A stretch of 64,000 nucleotides of DNA from Serpula lacrymans var. lacrymans S7.9. Its lineage: Eukaryota > Basidiomycota > Agaricomycetes > Boletales > Serpulaceae. Of this stretch, positions 1 to 10,574 are shown in pieces. The notes below the pieces were generated by a model. The model searched no databases, was not told the DNA's origin, and saw only the letters and a program-made list of their open reading frames with translations. The DNA lies in NCBI RefSeq assembly GCF_000218685.1, contig NW_006763294.1, positions 496,001 to 560,000 on the forward strand, given 5' to 3'. Numbering within the stretch: position 1 is the stretch's first letter; each line of letters begins with the position of its first letter. A program made the position numbers and the translations under genes.

Positions 1-2
1 TC

Positions 3-492
3 AAGGCAGTTCTTGCATCTTTCAACTTGGCGACAGACTACAAGCGTCAAGTGGACCAACTTAGAACGGAGCTTTGCTGCACTCAACTGTCATTAATTGC
101 TCTCCAGTCATCCATTATCACTTGAGACGCAGCAGCCTCTCAAATCAATGACTTGCTCTTGGAGATCAGAGATCTGAAATTGCTGTGTGAACAGCAGTCA
201 GCAGGGATCTTGCAAGGAATCACTGACATTTGGGAGGATATACCAGCCAATAGTGGGGCAAAACCTGGTCGCCTGCCTTCAGGTTCAGCTCATCCTTGTT
301 CAGCAGAGGCTTTGTCTCAGAGTAAGCAGATTCTTTGTTGCTCACCAATTCTCACCGTGATTCTAATAATCCATAGGTCAACTCATTGATAACACAAATT
401 ATGAGACTATCGTAGATGTTCAAACTTCCTGTGCTCCTGTGCTGTCAGATTTGGAGGGGATAGACTTAAATGAAGTACCACAGCAACTTTGA
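3..492 (+). pseudogene. Decayed coiled-coil coding region, 5' end outside the window
   Basis: Frame 3 from the left edge reads as a charged, leucine-rich coiled-coil-like stretch, interrupted by a TGA at 123-125. After a clean 55-nt GT-AG intron (322-376) the frame continues through an acidic tail to a stop at 490-492. Coherent coding across the splice argues that this was a gene; the in-frame TGA argues that it is now broken, unless an unseen intron covers it. I do not recognise the family. It sits among other spliced coding remnants (591-920, 1310-1550, 1742-2154), so these may be pieces of one decayed mobile-element gene. The start is outside the window. Confidence 0.4.
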
Positions 493-590
493 TGTATGTG
501 ATGGCTATAGACTTCGGACATTGTACTCATAATATATTTATAGACTATTCAAGTGATATCAAACATGATTCTCAGCCCGACTGAACCCAT

Positions 591-2154
591 GTGAACTTCA
601 GAATACAGCTCAGAAAGGAACCCACCCAGTTGTCAATCAACATTTTTCAATGTTCAGCCAGCAACCAGGAAAGTCAGATCTGGAAAAATAGGGATGCTCC
701 AACCACTTGCATTACTGATCCACTATCAGAAGTAGATAATCTGAAACAACAGCCACCAGTAGCTACTGTGACCAAACACACATGTTCAAATTTAGAAAGG
801 GAGATAAAAGATGTGTTTAGGGAAGCAGTTACGAGGTGCATAATGCCGCTTCCCTCTCAATCTTCATTCAAGAGCCAAGAATTAGCCTTTGGGGAACTTG
901 GGACTCAGTCCTCACCTTGAAAGCCTTTAAGACCTTCCCTTCCACCATGTAAGTAAATATATTCCTCGTTTACCTTTAGTCAACTTACCGCTGTGAATAT
1001 AGTGTTTAATTCATTTAATCAACCTAACTGTACCAATCTAAGTAATATGTTGGTCATAGATACCAAGTCACATTGTGCTCCATGGTCATCCAATGCAGAG
1101 GAGATGGATGAGGTGTCAATCATGCTTTAAGGTATGTGTGATATTTATGTCTATGGATAGGTCTCATGTGCGACATAGGTTTCTCGAGCAACAATGAACA
1201 AGGAAACTTCGGTGAGTGATTTTTATTTTTACTATTCTGCCGGATGGAGGCTAATACCAAAGTGTAGTTGGTGTTCTTGATTCAAGCTCAAACAAATATA
1301 TATCTAGAGCCAATGAGACTACACCACCATGTTCTTCTGGGGGCCTCCCTCCACTACCTTCAGTCCCGATTGGCAATTACACAGAGGAAGAGGAAGTAGC
1401 TGTAATGTCAGGCAAGGGCAATGAAACTCCTATATCAAGTTCGGGCCAATCATTATCCGGAGATGATTGGTCCTCTCCTTCATATTCATCTGATGACATT
1501 CCTTCTTTGCCCTCTACTCCTATCATTAACAACACAGTGGAAGAAGAATAGGTGTCTGCTATGCTGAAGGAGGTACTAGAAAAGAGAATAGGCAAGTGTT
1601 CTTTATTTATTCCCATCAGCATTGCTCATCATAGTATGTCTTCATAGCCCACAAAAAAGCCTCGTCAATGGCATGCTTGTCTTCCATTGCTGATATAACA
1701 GGTATTTGAATTAGCTCATTTCCCACCGTGTTGGTACTGACTTAGTTGACAGTATCATCAACAGCATCATCAATCCAGGGTAATCTGAGTTTTGTGGAGG
1801 CTGAGCTGGATGCACGGTATCTCGAATTGTGCAAGCTTACTCTCCCAGAGAAGTGTGAATTGGGAGTAAAGGACAGCAGTGAGGAGGAGAAAGAGGAGAC
1901 GAAGGCTGTAGACATGATCACTGAACCAAACGTGGAAGCCGACAGTAAGCAAATACACTTTTTCTGTTTGATTTTTTGATTATTCATATGTACAGAGGGT
2001 AAAGCTGTAACAATCACATGCTCTATCAAGTTTGCCCCAAAGAGCTGTCCATATCTCACAGCCAAGGAACTAGATAACCTCCTTTGTTCACCAAAGGGTC
2101 TACCTGCCTTACTGTTGGGTTCAGAGTTTGTGGTTGATTCTTCTTTGGATATTT
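591..2154 (+). pseudogene. Fragmented low-complexity coding remnants with intron-like gaps
   Basis: Three plus-strand stretches read as protein but do not join into one frame. 591-920 is 109 residues with no ATG start. About 1310-1551 is acidic and serine-rich, ending in TAG. About 1742-2154 has a plausible intron (1948-1995, donor GTAAGC, acceptor TACAG) that joins an acidic segment to a final exon of about 52 residues ending at TAA 2152-2154. No domain is recognised. The splicing in the last pair is convincing; the rest is uncertain. It may belong to the same decayed locus as 3-492. Confidence 0.3.
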
Positions 2155-2379
2155 AAAAGGACACTTGTATGTATGGCATCCTTTTCCGCCACTAGCTCAA
2201 GCTGATATACAACGATGTTAGTTTTGCCTGTGCATAAAGTCCATTTCCACTCCATCAGGACGCTGTTGAGAGTGGATAATAAACCGCACCCAGATAGCCT
2301 ACACATGGCACCCTTAGCAGCACTCTCGCGAGGGTTCCTACACATTGTCAGATGAGGTTTCTGATAAAATTGGATAATG

Positions 2380-2453
2380 ACCAGACCAGGGATTGAACCT
2401 GGAACCTTCTGGATACATGTCAGCTGCTCTACCAATTGAGCTATATGGCCAAG
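2380..2453 (-). repeat. tRNA-derived SINE head (degenerate tRNA-like)
   Basis: On the minus strand this reads as a tRNA-like cloverleaf of about 72 nt: A box TAGCTCAATTGG, a D stem GCTC/GAGC, T stem CCAGG/CCTGG around TTCAATC, and a mostly paired acceptor stem. The anticodon stem has mismatches and base 33 is not U, so it is unlikely to be a working tRNA. Its 3' side continues without a break into an unrelated body towards about 2130, as expected of a tRNA-headed SINE. No poly-A or target duplication was established. Confidence 0.6.
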
Positions 2454-2883
2454 GTTATACAACGTAGGATCTTAAACATGACATGCAACCACGGACGTCT
2501 TACACAGAATAGCTGCTGCATACTGGGCTGGCTTACAAATCAGAGGTATTATCCTATGGAGTATTGGTATGTCAGAGTATATTCTAACAGTTTCTCTGTA
2601 GGAGAGAATGCATCTGAGAGATTACACCCAGATCCTGATTGGGATAGTGGCTATTTTTGTGTCGTATATAGAGCTCCCTGTTGGCATATCCTGTTTATGA
2701 TACACTCACATCCTATCCTTTTATTTCTTCATTTCCATACACCATTTTCTTTCATCTCTACTTTGGATAGCCTACACATGGCATGTCGTTCAATCACTCA
2801 TGTTCCCACACTGTAAATGGTATACAGACTAAAGCCAAATATGTTCACAGTTGCAGAAAAGTAAACTAAAATAAAAATATATA

Positions 2884-2970
2884 AAAATACAAACACAGGA
2901 TTTGAACTTAAGGCCTCATAGTATTGTAAGAGCAAGACAACTAGATTAACCACTGCACTATGACCACTAT
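2884..2970 (-). repeat. Second tRNA-like head, tRNA-Ser-like with long variable arm
   Basis: The minus strand carries an A box (TAGTGCAGTGG), a possible anticodon loop TTGCTCT (GCT, serine), a long variable region and a B box AGTTCAAATCC. The 3' continuation runs through about 500 bp of unrelated sequence to the upstream edge of the neighbouring tRNA-like head near 2455. The two bodies share the core GCCATGTGTAGGCTATC (minus strand; near 2293-2312 and 2765-2783). That favours two related SINEs head to tail over isolated tRNA genes. A degenerate tRNA-Ser pseudogene is the alternative. Confidence 0.5.
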
Positions 2971-3054
2971 ATATATTGTCTGAACATTATACACTATAAG
3001 CCTATAAAGATGTCTAGTTTTAATGGACTTAAAATAATTTTGTGAAAAAGTGCA

Positions 3055-3345
3055 GTGATATAGTTTCCCCGCACCATATCCAAACAGTATTATAGCACCA
3101 TACTACTTATATGGTTTCTCAAAACCATAATAATAAAATAGTGCACAAAAACCATTTCACACAATATAGTCACCTAAAACCATATTATCGTATAGTTGTC
3201 AGATACTATTTCAGATATAGTTTCTACAAACCATATTGGTAAAAAATAATATAGTGGTATAAAACCATATCATAACCAACAAGTAGGTATAGTTTCTCTA
3301 AACCATAATAATCCACTTGTATAGTTTGTACACACTATACAGGTA
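3055..3345. repeat. Array of degenerate short palindromes (TATGGTTT...AAACCATA)
   Basis: About seven imperfect copies of a short self-complementary unit follow each other at roughly 35-45 bp: a TATAGTTT or TATGGTTT half, a 4-6 nt centre such as CTCA, CTAC or CTCT, and an AAACCATA half. Examples lie near 3112, 3177, 3218, 3255 and 3290. No gene is present. Confidence 0.55.
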
Positions 3346-3700
3346 CCAACAACTAACTTGTTCCTACCAAATGGGTAACCACTCCCACCTCTTCCTCTAC
3401 TTCTGAGTGTTGTTTTCATTGTGCTCCAGTGCCCCAAGACTGTGTCTTGTTGGTGTTGTCACATACTCACATTCTATTGTACTTACAATGAGGGAGAACT
3501 GTTGTAGACCCCCGAGAAGATATCCAGATAACATAGCAATAATCCAATGCTATGTCTGGGAATACTTTGGAGGAATATTGATAAGCAAGGTAGGCTATGA
3601 ATCAGCACCTTCTCATGGGCTTACTGATACAGCCAATCATACACTTCTTACCAATACTCTCTCTCATATGATTAGTAAATACAATAGATCGGACCACTCT
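3346..3700. other. Gene-free stretch
   Basis: I see no supported gene, RNA or mobile-element end here. It separates the palindrome array from the first copy of the TATA-bearing repeat. Confidence 0.4.
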
Positions 3701-3930
3701 CTCTTTCTTTTCTTATTGGTTAGTTGGTTGGTCAGACCACTTTCTTAACTCTTCCCCTTTTCAGTCTGACCATTGCTGTTCACTATATAAGGAAGTACAT
3801 ACTCGATGTATTATTCCTTAGTTCAATATTAGTTTGGATTCGGTCTAATACCAATACTCTTCAATCTTAATACTCTGATCCTGCCCTCTTCAGGGACTTG
3901 GCCAGACATTTGTTGTTGTTATATAGCTTC
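3701..3930 (+). repeat. TATA-bearing direct repeat, copy 1 (interrupted by solo LTR)
   Basis: This shares about 230 bp with 4363-4598, including the C/T-rich start around CTTTCTTTTCTTATTGG, the CACTATATAAGG box (about 3781-3792), GTTCAATATTAGTTTGG and GTTGTTATATAGCTT. The copy resumes after the solo LTR (4324-4350). The TATA-like box and placement suggest an LTR or promoter piece of another retroelement; ends were not defined. Confidence 0.5.
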
Positions 3931-4323
3931 TGTTACGATAACACAATTTTCGGACTTTCCCTTTACTTTTATTCTCCGCTTTAACCTTGTACTATAGCTT
4001 TCACACATGACGCGGCACTTCCCCTTTCTCGCGCCGCGTTGCCTTTCTTCTTATTTTGGACACAACTCTCTCACACAGTAGAGCTGGCCATGTGGGCTAG
4101 GCCCCATAACATCATCAGCCACTGTCTCTATCAACTGTATAGTACACATGTACAAACAACCCTGTAGTAGTATATAAACTCCAATAGATCCAGGAGACTC
4201 CTCAGCGAGTCCTCCTGTTGTATACCAACAAACTCTCTGCAGCTCAAAGGGTAACCACTCCCTCATCATCTTCTCTACAGTGTGTTCAGTGTGCGCCAGA
4301 GTAACTAACTCTTGGTTGTTACA
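3931..4323. mobile_element. Solo LTR with 5-bp target duplication GCTTC
   Basis: The 393-bp unit begins TGTTACGATAAC and ends GTTGTTACA, giving TG...CA ends. It is flanked by GCTTC on both sides (3926-3930 and 4324-4328), the 5-bp duplication typical of LTR retrotransposons. It is roughly 90% identical by eye to the solo LTR at 11976-12388. It carries a TATATAAACTCC box near 4170. No internal retroelement genes are nearby. Confidence 0.85.
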
Positions 4324-4362
4324 GCTTCGTATTTGTTGCCTGACAACTTTCCCTTTCTTTTC

Positions 4363-4598
4363 TTATTGGTTAGTTGTTTGGTCAGACCACTTTCTTACTC
4401 TTTCCCTTTTTTGGTCTGACCCACACTGTTCACTATATAAGGAGTACATACTTGATGTATTATTCCTTGGTTCAATATTAGTTTGGATTTGCGCCTATAC
4501 AGATACTATTCAGCTCTCATACTCTGATCCACCGCTTTTTATCAAGGACTTAGCCAAGCATTGAGTGTTGTTATATAGCTTTGTATTCATTGCCTGAC
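4363..4598 (+). repeat. TATA-bearing direct repeat, copy 2
   Basis: This is the uninterrupted partner of the repeat at 3701-3930, with the same CACTATATAAGG box at about 4430 and the same tail around GTTGTTATATAGCTTTG. It supports the reading that the solo LTR jumped into copy 1. Confidence 0.5.
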
Positions 4599-5459
4599 TG
4601 ACAGCCAAAGATGAATCCCTGCCCTTTCACAAGAAAATAATTGTCAAGGAAAAGCCACCTTACTCAGATACTCCCTCACTCCTTCAATACCAACTTCTCC
4701 CAGCAATACCCACCACAGCTGCCCAAACCCAAGCAAGATGACATGAAGGAAAATACACATAATGACTAACCTGTGATACCAAATGGACATTTAGATTGTG
4801 CATTAAAGCATTCTGCCCAGAGGAAAAATCATTGCAATCTAGCAGTTGTAAATGTTAAATTACTAGGAAAATGTTTAGGATGAATAGCAAAAAGCATAGT
4901 GCAAAGTAAGAGAGAACAAGTCTGTAAACAAGGGCAGCTACTTTGCTTCTGGAGCAGGATTAACTCCTGACATCTACCATACAAGGCACTGAGAGGCCCT
5001 ACAATATGCTCCAGCAGTGCCTGGTGGACTTTGTGCCAGCCCTGCTCTTGGACCAGACCCCTCAGGATGTGCTCTACCTCCCCCAATCTGTCATGTATCA
5101 CCAGCTGGCCATACCCTATCTAATCATATCTAATCTCACTATGATTTTTTGCTCTAGGGATTAAGTCCTCCTCTCTCAAAACAGTGGCTGTGGAGGAGCC
5201 TGACCTGTATGGTGCCTTGGGTAGACACAACCATTCAGAAGAGAAAGAGAGACAATTTTAATTGTGGACACACACAACCATTTGTGCCAAGGAAAGCTGC
5301 TGGGAATTACATACAACTGATTTATTAAGGTTAAGGTTTGATGATATAGCTAGAATTGGCGCAAGGACTGGAAGGCACGTGATCTCGGTACTTATTGCAG
5401 GGAGAGAATGCCGTTTTGCGCTCCACAGAACCCTCCTTCACTAACGTTCAGAGTCGGGG
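4599..5459. other. Intergenic region upstream of RPC40, one unassigned minus-strand reading frame
   Basis: No gene can be supported. A minus-strand frame at 4829-5101 (90 codons) reads as protein-like in its first half, with leucine- and glutamine-rich helices, but has no recognisable family and no intron context. It may be a mobile-element scrap. The last 200 bp should hold the RPC40 promoter. Confidence 0.35.
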
Positions 5460-6846
5460 ATGCCAACAGCTTCGACTTCACATTCTACATTTGATCCTCG
5501 GCACCATGTTGGTGTCCATGCGGAACGTGTTTCAAACGTATCGAGCACAGATTTCCCCGGTTACTATCCAGACGAGGACCACTCTTGGGATCTAGATCAA
5601 TTCAACCAGGTGCGTAGTGTTCGACTGATATATCAAACCATTTTGAGACAAAATTTGGTCGATCTCCTTGCTATGCAAGGGTAGAGATTGAAAGTTAAGG
5701 TGCAGCGTCTGTCTGGTCGGTCTATTGAGTTTGATCTCGTCGGAACGGATGCATCCATCGCAAACGCATTTCGACGAATATTGATCGCAGAGGTAGGTCT
5801 CATCTATTCTGGTTCCTATCCTCGTATCTGACACGCCGTACAGGTTCCGACAATAAGCGTTGAACGAGTATATGTTTGGGATAATACATCCGTCGTTGTC
5901 GATGAAATCTTGGCACAGCGTATCGGATTGGTCCCATTGAATGTCGATCCTGCTTGGATGGACACGAAAGAAAGTTTGTGACGATATGCTTTCATTTGTG
6001 GTCACCTTTGCTTAACTTCAAATAGCTACTAATGACCAGGCAACTGACCGCAACACCCTTGTTTTTCGCCTCAAAGTTGCTTGTGAACGCAATAAAAATG
6101 CCCCAAAAGGCTCAACAGACCCAAGAGAAATGTATATTAACTCAGACGTACTGTCCTCCCATCTAGAGTGGGAGCCTCAAGGCGAGCAAGCGACTGTTTT
6201 TGCCAGTAGTCCCCCGGCACCCACGAATCCCAATATCGTGCTTGGTAAATTGAGACCTGGGCAAGAGATTGATATTGAGATGCATGCTGTGAAAGGTGTT
6301 GGGAAGGACCATGCTAAGTTCTGTCCCGTTGGTACGACCGATTTACTTTTTATACGCAATATATAGCTGATACGAGGACTTATAAACAGCAACGGCTTCG
6401 TATCGTCTGTTACCTCTTGTCATCTTGAATCCAGAAAAACCAGTCCCACCACATCTTGCCGAAAAATTCCAGAAATGTTTTTCGCCTGGTGTCATTCGTG
6501 TAGACCCACAAACTAAGGCTATCAGCTTAGATGAACAAAATATGCGAAAAGAGAGTATGAGCCGGGAGGTGTACCGACATCCAGAATTTGAAGGATGTAC
6601 TCAGCTCGCTCGAGTGCGAGACCACTTCCTCTGTCAGTATCGTCTTTTTATTGCTTTCAAGTGTCGGTCTCAATGAGATAATTATTTACAGTCAGCATTG
6701 AATCAGAGGGGTTCTATCCTCCCGAACGTCTACTGCCCGAATCTATCAGTGTCATGCGGGGCAAGATTGCAAACATCCGACGTGCTGCAGAGGCTCTGCT
6801 GGCTGACAACAACAATGCAGGAGATGTGGTGATGGCAGATGCATAA
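5460..6846 (+). CDS. RPC40: DNA-directed RNA polymerases I and III subunit RPAC1 (AC40)
   Basis: This encodes the alpha-like subunit shared by RNA polymerases I and III, which forms the assembly platform with AC19 in the nucleus. Exons: 5460-5609, 5685-5792, 5844-5973, 6026-6331, 6390-6632, 6692-6846, giving 363 residues in frame, close to the family size (about 335-350). Family blocks are clear: TDFPGYYP near the N terminus, [15 protein letters not shown] (dimerisation region), [51 protein letters not shown] and [10 protein letters not shown]. The conserved GKDHAKF..PVATASYR block separates AC40 from RPB3. The ATG at 5460 lies about 20 codons before the first family block. The gene directly precedes the mobile island at 7.27 kb and appears intact. 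Confidence 0.95.
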
Positions 6847-7268
6847 TCATGTAGACTGTCTGGGTCATTGTTTCTCATACAGTAACCAGCAATTATTAGG
6901 ATACGCTATATTGTACATTGAGCGTGCGTCAACCCCATTCGAAGAAGTACCTTCTCCCTTTTTCCATTAAATAAATAAATAAAAAAGAATAAATTCGTCG
7001 AGCAGCATGAATCTCGTTCTGCTCGCTGGTAATTCTAGCTACACCATGATCACCACTAGGCTTTTCTCGCTTAATGCAGACGCGACTGTGGCAACGTCTG
7101 GGCGCGTCCGAGTCGAGGTTATCTTGTTTATCATACAACTGGAACGTGCACCACGCTCGAACTCCAACTTCCGTGCATGACATGCCTCTGCAAATGCTCC
7201 AATTCACAGCGCTGCCCCACGGCGGAGCACAGATATGTCAGGTTTCTTATGTAAATACCTTCTGGTAG
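6847..7268. other. RPC40 3' flank
   Basis: The stretch contains an AATAAATAAATAAA run near 6967-6982 that could serve as a poly-A signal for RPC40. Otherwise I see no gene. Confidence 0.4.
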
Positions 7269-7277
7269 GATCGCGGT

Positions 7278-7445
7278 AGGCTCGTGACCAGTTGCGTACG
7301 TAAGCTCAACTCATTAACAATTTCGTGAGCTTGCGAACGGACTGGGAAACGTGGACGTCACAATGGCAGGTCACAGTTGTTCACTGCCAAGCGTGACAAG
7401 GGACTTGGCCAACATTCGGTGAAATAATCTATGTTTGCTTGAGTG
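7278..7445 (+). repeat. Left terminal inverted repeat of the transposon
   Basis: It reads outside to inside TAGGCTCG..., then GAACGGACTGGGAAACGTGG, then GACAAGGGACTTGGCCAA, each with a matching block in the right TIR on the other strand. Similarity is patchy in between, so the copy is old. Confidence 0.7.
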
Positions 7446-7533
7446 AATCTAGATACACTTCAGGCCATGTATTATAGCTTTTTATCCAACAATAATAAGT
7501 TCATTTTTGGTAAAACAGATATTCTTTTGAGTA

Positions 7534-9663
7534 TTACATTTCACAATCACTGGAACTGGTATCTGTGTCATTATCAATATCTGTCTCATTTTCTTCTTCG
7601 CTTTCCTCATACATGTTGACACCACCCATATCCTCTGTATCCATATCAAGCAAAATATCCTCTGGCCCTTCAAGTGTGAGTGTCTCTTCTCTCTCATCTT
7701 CCCTGGCTGAGTGCTCAAAATCTCCCTCTTCCTCCTCTTCCTCCTCTTCCTCCATATCTGTGTCCTCATCTCCTGCAATTCCCTCGGTAACCACTGTACT
7801 GGATTCTCCTGGTAAGTCATTCATAACTGGTGTCGTTGTTGCTTCAGTATCCGCAACTTGTGCAGACATAGGCTGTGCGCTTCCAGGTCCTATGACTGGC
7901 TGTAATTGCCGACGAGCCTGAAGTCTTTTAATGACTTTATTGTACTCCTCAATTGGGTTGTTTGTTGCGTCTGTGAGTTGCTGAAGACCAATGGTTATGA
8001 CATCCGGCACTGGTAAATCACCCTCATCAAGCTGTCGTCCATGTTTGATGGAATATACTTCATGGTCCATGAGACTTGACATGAGTACTGGGATGTCTCT
8101 AGTTAAGTCCAACGGCTCATGTGTTAGTCCTTGTTTTGTTCCAAGGAGTGAACTCATTGTTTGTGACAGATGCTGAAGGATATTAACACATGGTGCCACC
8201 ATTTCTAACCACTCCCATGATGCAGAGCTGCCATGGGCTCGGTAAAAGTTCTTCGCAAAAAATTTCTTTAGTTTACTGTTGTTCTGAGTTACACTGTAAA
8301 ATGACATACCTTTATCCAATAGTCCATATGCTCTTGCATCAGGTCCACTTCAACGAAGCTATTCTGTTTCCCTGTTGGATTCACCAGCCAGTTACTGAGA
8401 ACCAGTTTCCTGCCAAGGTTAAACAAACAAGTTTCCCATGAAGAAGTATCGCTGTCTGGCCAAACACACGACAAGTTGTGTATTAGATACAGCATCTCAT
8501 ATGCATATTTTGAGCGGCCTGTGCCTCGGTAACTGTGACCTGAATCTCCATCCTTGACTGCGTCTGTCAGCTCCCTTGAAATAATACCATCACAAGAAAA
8601 GCACAGCATTTTCAAATACCATATCACCTGCTCGTATGTTGTTGCCCTGGGCATGTTCTTGTTGCTCTCGCAAAACTGCAACCAGCTCATTATCAGTATA
8701 CTTGTCCACAATTGTTCCTGCATGAACCTTGAGCGTCTCCCATGATGTAATGGCCTTGGAACAATCTTCGAGTGAGGTTACTGAACTGACCAGGAGTAGG
8801 CAATGTAGAACACATGCATATAAAGACACAAATACCAAATCCCTGCACGTTCAGAATGGACAAAGAGGTGAGTGTTATGGGATGGTAGTGGACACGAGTG
8901 TTATGGAACCATAGAGATTCGGGATTTCTTGTGCCAGAATTTGGCTTACCCTAGTGCGTAACAAGAAGGCCATGCATATCAGCCATTTTTGCATGGAATA
9001 GCCCAGGCATCCACACGCCCCAACCAAAACTTGCAAAGCCTCCTTCTTGACCAGCTCGAATGTTTGCAAGTGTCCATAAGCGTGCAATAGATAATTGGTC
9101 GCCTGCAAAGATCTTGACTTTGCTATTGTGAATGGGATCCTTAGGCTCAATCCTTAGTTCGGACATGATTGCCTCAACGACCTCACCATTGCCAACAATA
9201 GTGGATTCATCAATGTTCATCGCTGGAAAAGGGTGAAGCGATGTTTTGTGCACCTCAATTTTATTATAGGTCATTGGCTGTGAGTCTTCAAGTTGTCGGC
9301 GAAACTGATGGAAGTGCTCACCACCGTGAAGCACAATTATGTGAAGGACACAATGGATTAGACACCGTCGGAAATGTGTCCTTTCTGATTGGTTGAGGAT
9401 GACATCTTTGAATGATAATTGTCTTGCGTTATTGAACAATTTTTCAAAGTCAGTAAGTTTCATATCATCTTCTGAGGCATTCCAAAGAGGCCAAACAGTG
9501 GCACATGTTTCATTTTCCTGTGAATCTGAAAACATTTAGTGGACTCGTACATATGACATGCATTAGTGTTTACCATTCCTGCCTACAGCTTGCTCTGCAA
9601 CGTGCAACATCATATTGATGTTGTCATAGACTACTGCAAATAATCCAGTGGAGGCAACACTCT
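7534..9663 (-). pseudogene. DUF6589-family mobile-element protein, decayed and 5'-truncated
   Basis: Minus-strand exons read as the fungal DUF6589 family: YDNINMMLHVAEQAVGRN (9574-9663), a 48-nt intron (9526-9573), then blocks including FAGDQLSIARLW and FHAKMADMHGLLVTH. Further exons read FVSLYACVLHCLLLVS, KYAYEMLYLIHNL, NSFVEVDLMQEHMDYWIKV and ASWEWLEMVAPCVN, and the C terminus is acidic with an E/D-rich run near 7730. The N terminus is cut where a repeat starts at 9666. At 8951-8953 a TAG replaces what the family usually shows as tryptophan after VTH. A frameshift follows before the FVSLYACVLHC block. DUF6589 is functionally uncharacterised; the conserved aspartates would suit an RNase-H-fold transposase, which is inference. 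Confidence 0.7.
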
Positions 9664-9665
9664 GT

Positions 9666-9943
9666 TGTCATGCACCAAAGTTGATTGGTAGCATGGACAG
9701 GTGTCAATAATGAAGCAAATATTCAAAAGACTCGCCTTTGCGCCACACAGGCACAGTGCCACGTGGAATAGTAATTAATATTGCCTTTTTCGAACTTGTG
9801 GCTGATCAGCATCACCTCTATTAGGCAATCCAGTCACGCTCACCTTTGCTTTTCCATCCGGTACTTTCCGCATTTCGGCATTTCGGCAAATTTTTGCGTC
9901 GCCACTGGCTACACATTGCATTGCGCCCTTGCTTTTGTCGTTT
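9666..9943 (+). repeat. Direct repeat, copy A
   Basis: It begins TGTCATGCACCAAAGTTG and ends TTTTGTCGTTT, and is about 95% identical by eye to 12466-12735. Copy A adjoins the truncated end of the DUF6589 gene. The two copies bracket the nested 2.5-kb middle of the transposon. Confidence 0.8.
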
Positions 9944-9975
9944 CCCTTACTCCCCTTCCTTTGCCTAGCCCCACC

Positions 9976-10518
9976 ATGGGCCCCTTCCTCTCCTTTTTAT
10001 TCTCACCTGATGGTCGTTTCTGGATCCCCATTCTAATCCACTTGTTCGTCACCTCCACCCTCCTCCTCCTCATCTTATTTGCACCCCCACCATTTCTGAT
10101 GTCACCACTTCCTATCCGCTTCCGTCGCCGATCCGTTGACTACCACGTGCCACTGCTGATATCAGCAAAGCCCCGGCGGCCGGTCCAAATAGGGCAACAG
10201 GTCCATCTTCATGACGTCGATCTGCCATCATATACTATCAAAACATCGGTCGCTCGTCTTGGCTGGTTGGAGCGTGGGTGGGTAGTTTTTGAGCTGGAGA
10301 AGGTTCATCCCCTTGCGTCGCCCATGTTCATCGCTGTCCCATTCACTTGGGTACACTTATCTTTTGTCCATCGTCTTCGCTACAGCTACACCTACCACAC
10401 GCTGCCTGTGACTCACTTGTTCCAAATTGGAACTACTCCTCTCCCTCCCTCGTTTGATCAGGTGGTCCAACACAACCAGTCCATTGGTAAGGCCATGGAA
10501 CTGTTGGATTTGGACTAG
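9976..10518 (+). CDS. Unassigned ORF inside the transposon, one hydrophobic N-terminal segment
   Basis: The 180-codon reading frame starts at an ATG in good context (CACCATGGG). Residues about 15-35 form a strong hydrophobic segment ending in FAPPP; the rest is a basic and aromatic region without a family I recognise. An upstream extension into the direct repeat has no ATG. It lies in the nested middle of the element, between direct-repeat copy A and the left arm of the long inverted repeat. It may be a non-coding LTR-like stretch that happens to be open. Confidence 0.3.
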   Translation: MGPFLSFLFSPDGRFWIPILIHLFVTSTLLLLILFAPPPFLMSPLPIRFRRRSVDYHVPLLISAKPRRPVQIGQQVHLHDVDLPSYTIKTSVARLGWLERGWVVFELEKVHPLASPMFIAVPFTWVHLSFVHRLRYSYTYHTLPVTHLFQIGTTPLPPSFDQVVQHNQSIGKAMELLDLD

Positions 10519-10574
10519 GTGGTGGACCGGTGGCTCCAGTTTCTTTTTCTTCAGCAGAACATTCATTTACAGTG

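Noticed and set aside
2380..2453. Functional tRNA gene
   Set aside because: Mismatches in the anticodon stem and an unusual base 33; the sequence continues into a SINE-like body.
7565..7921. Serine-rich plus-strand reading frame
   Set aside because: It is the antisense shadow of the acidic C terminus of the DUF6589 gene; the E/D run reads as serine on the other strand.
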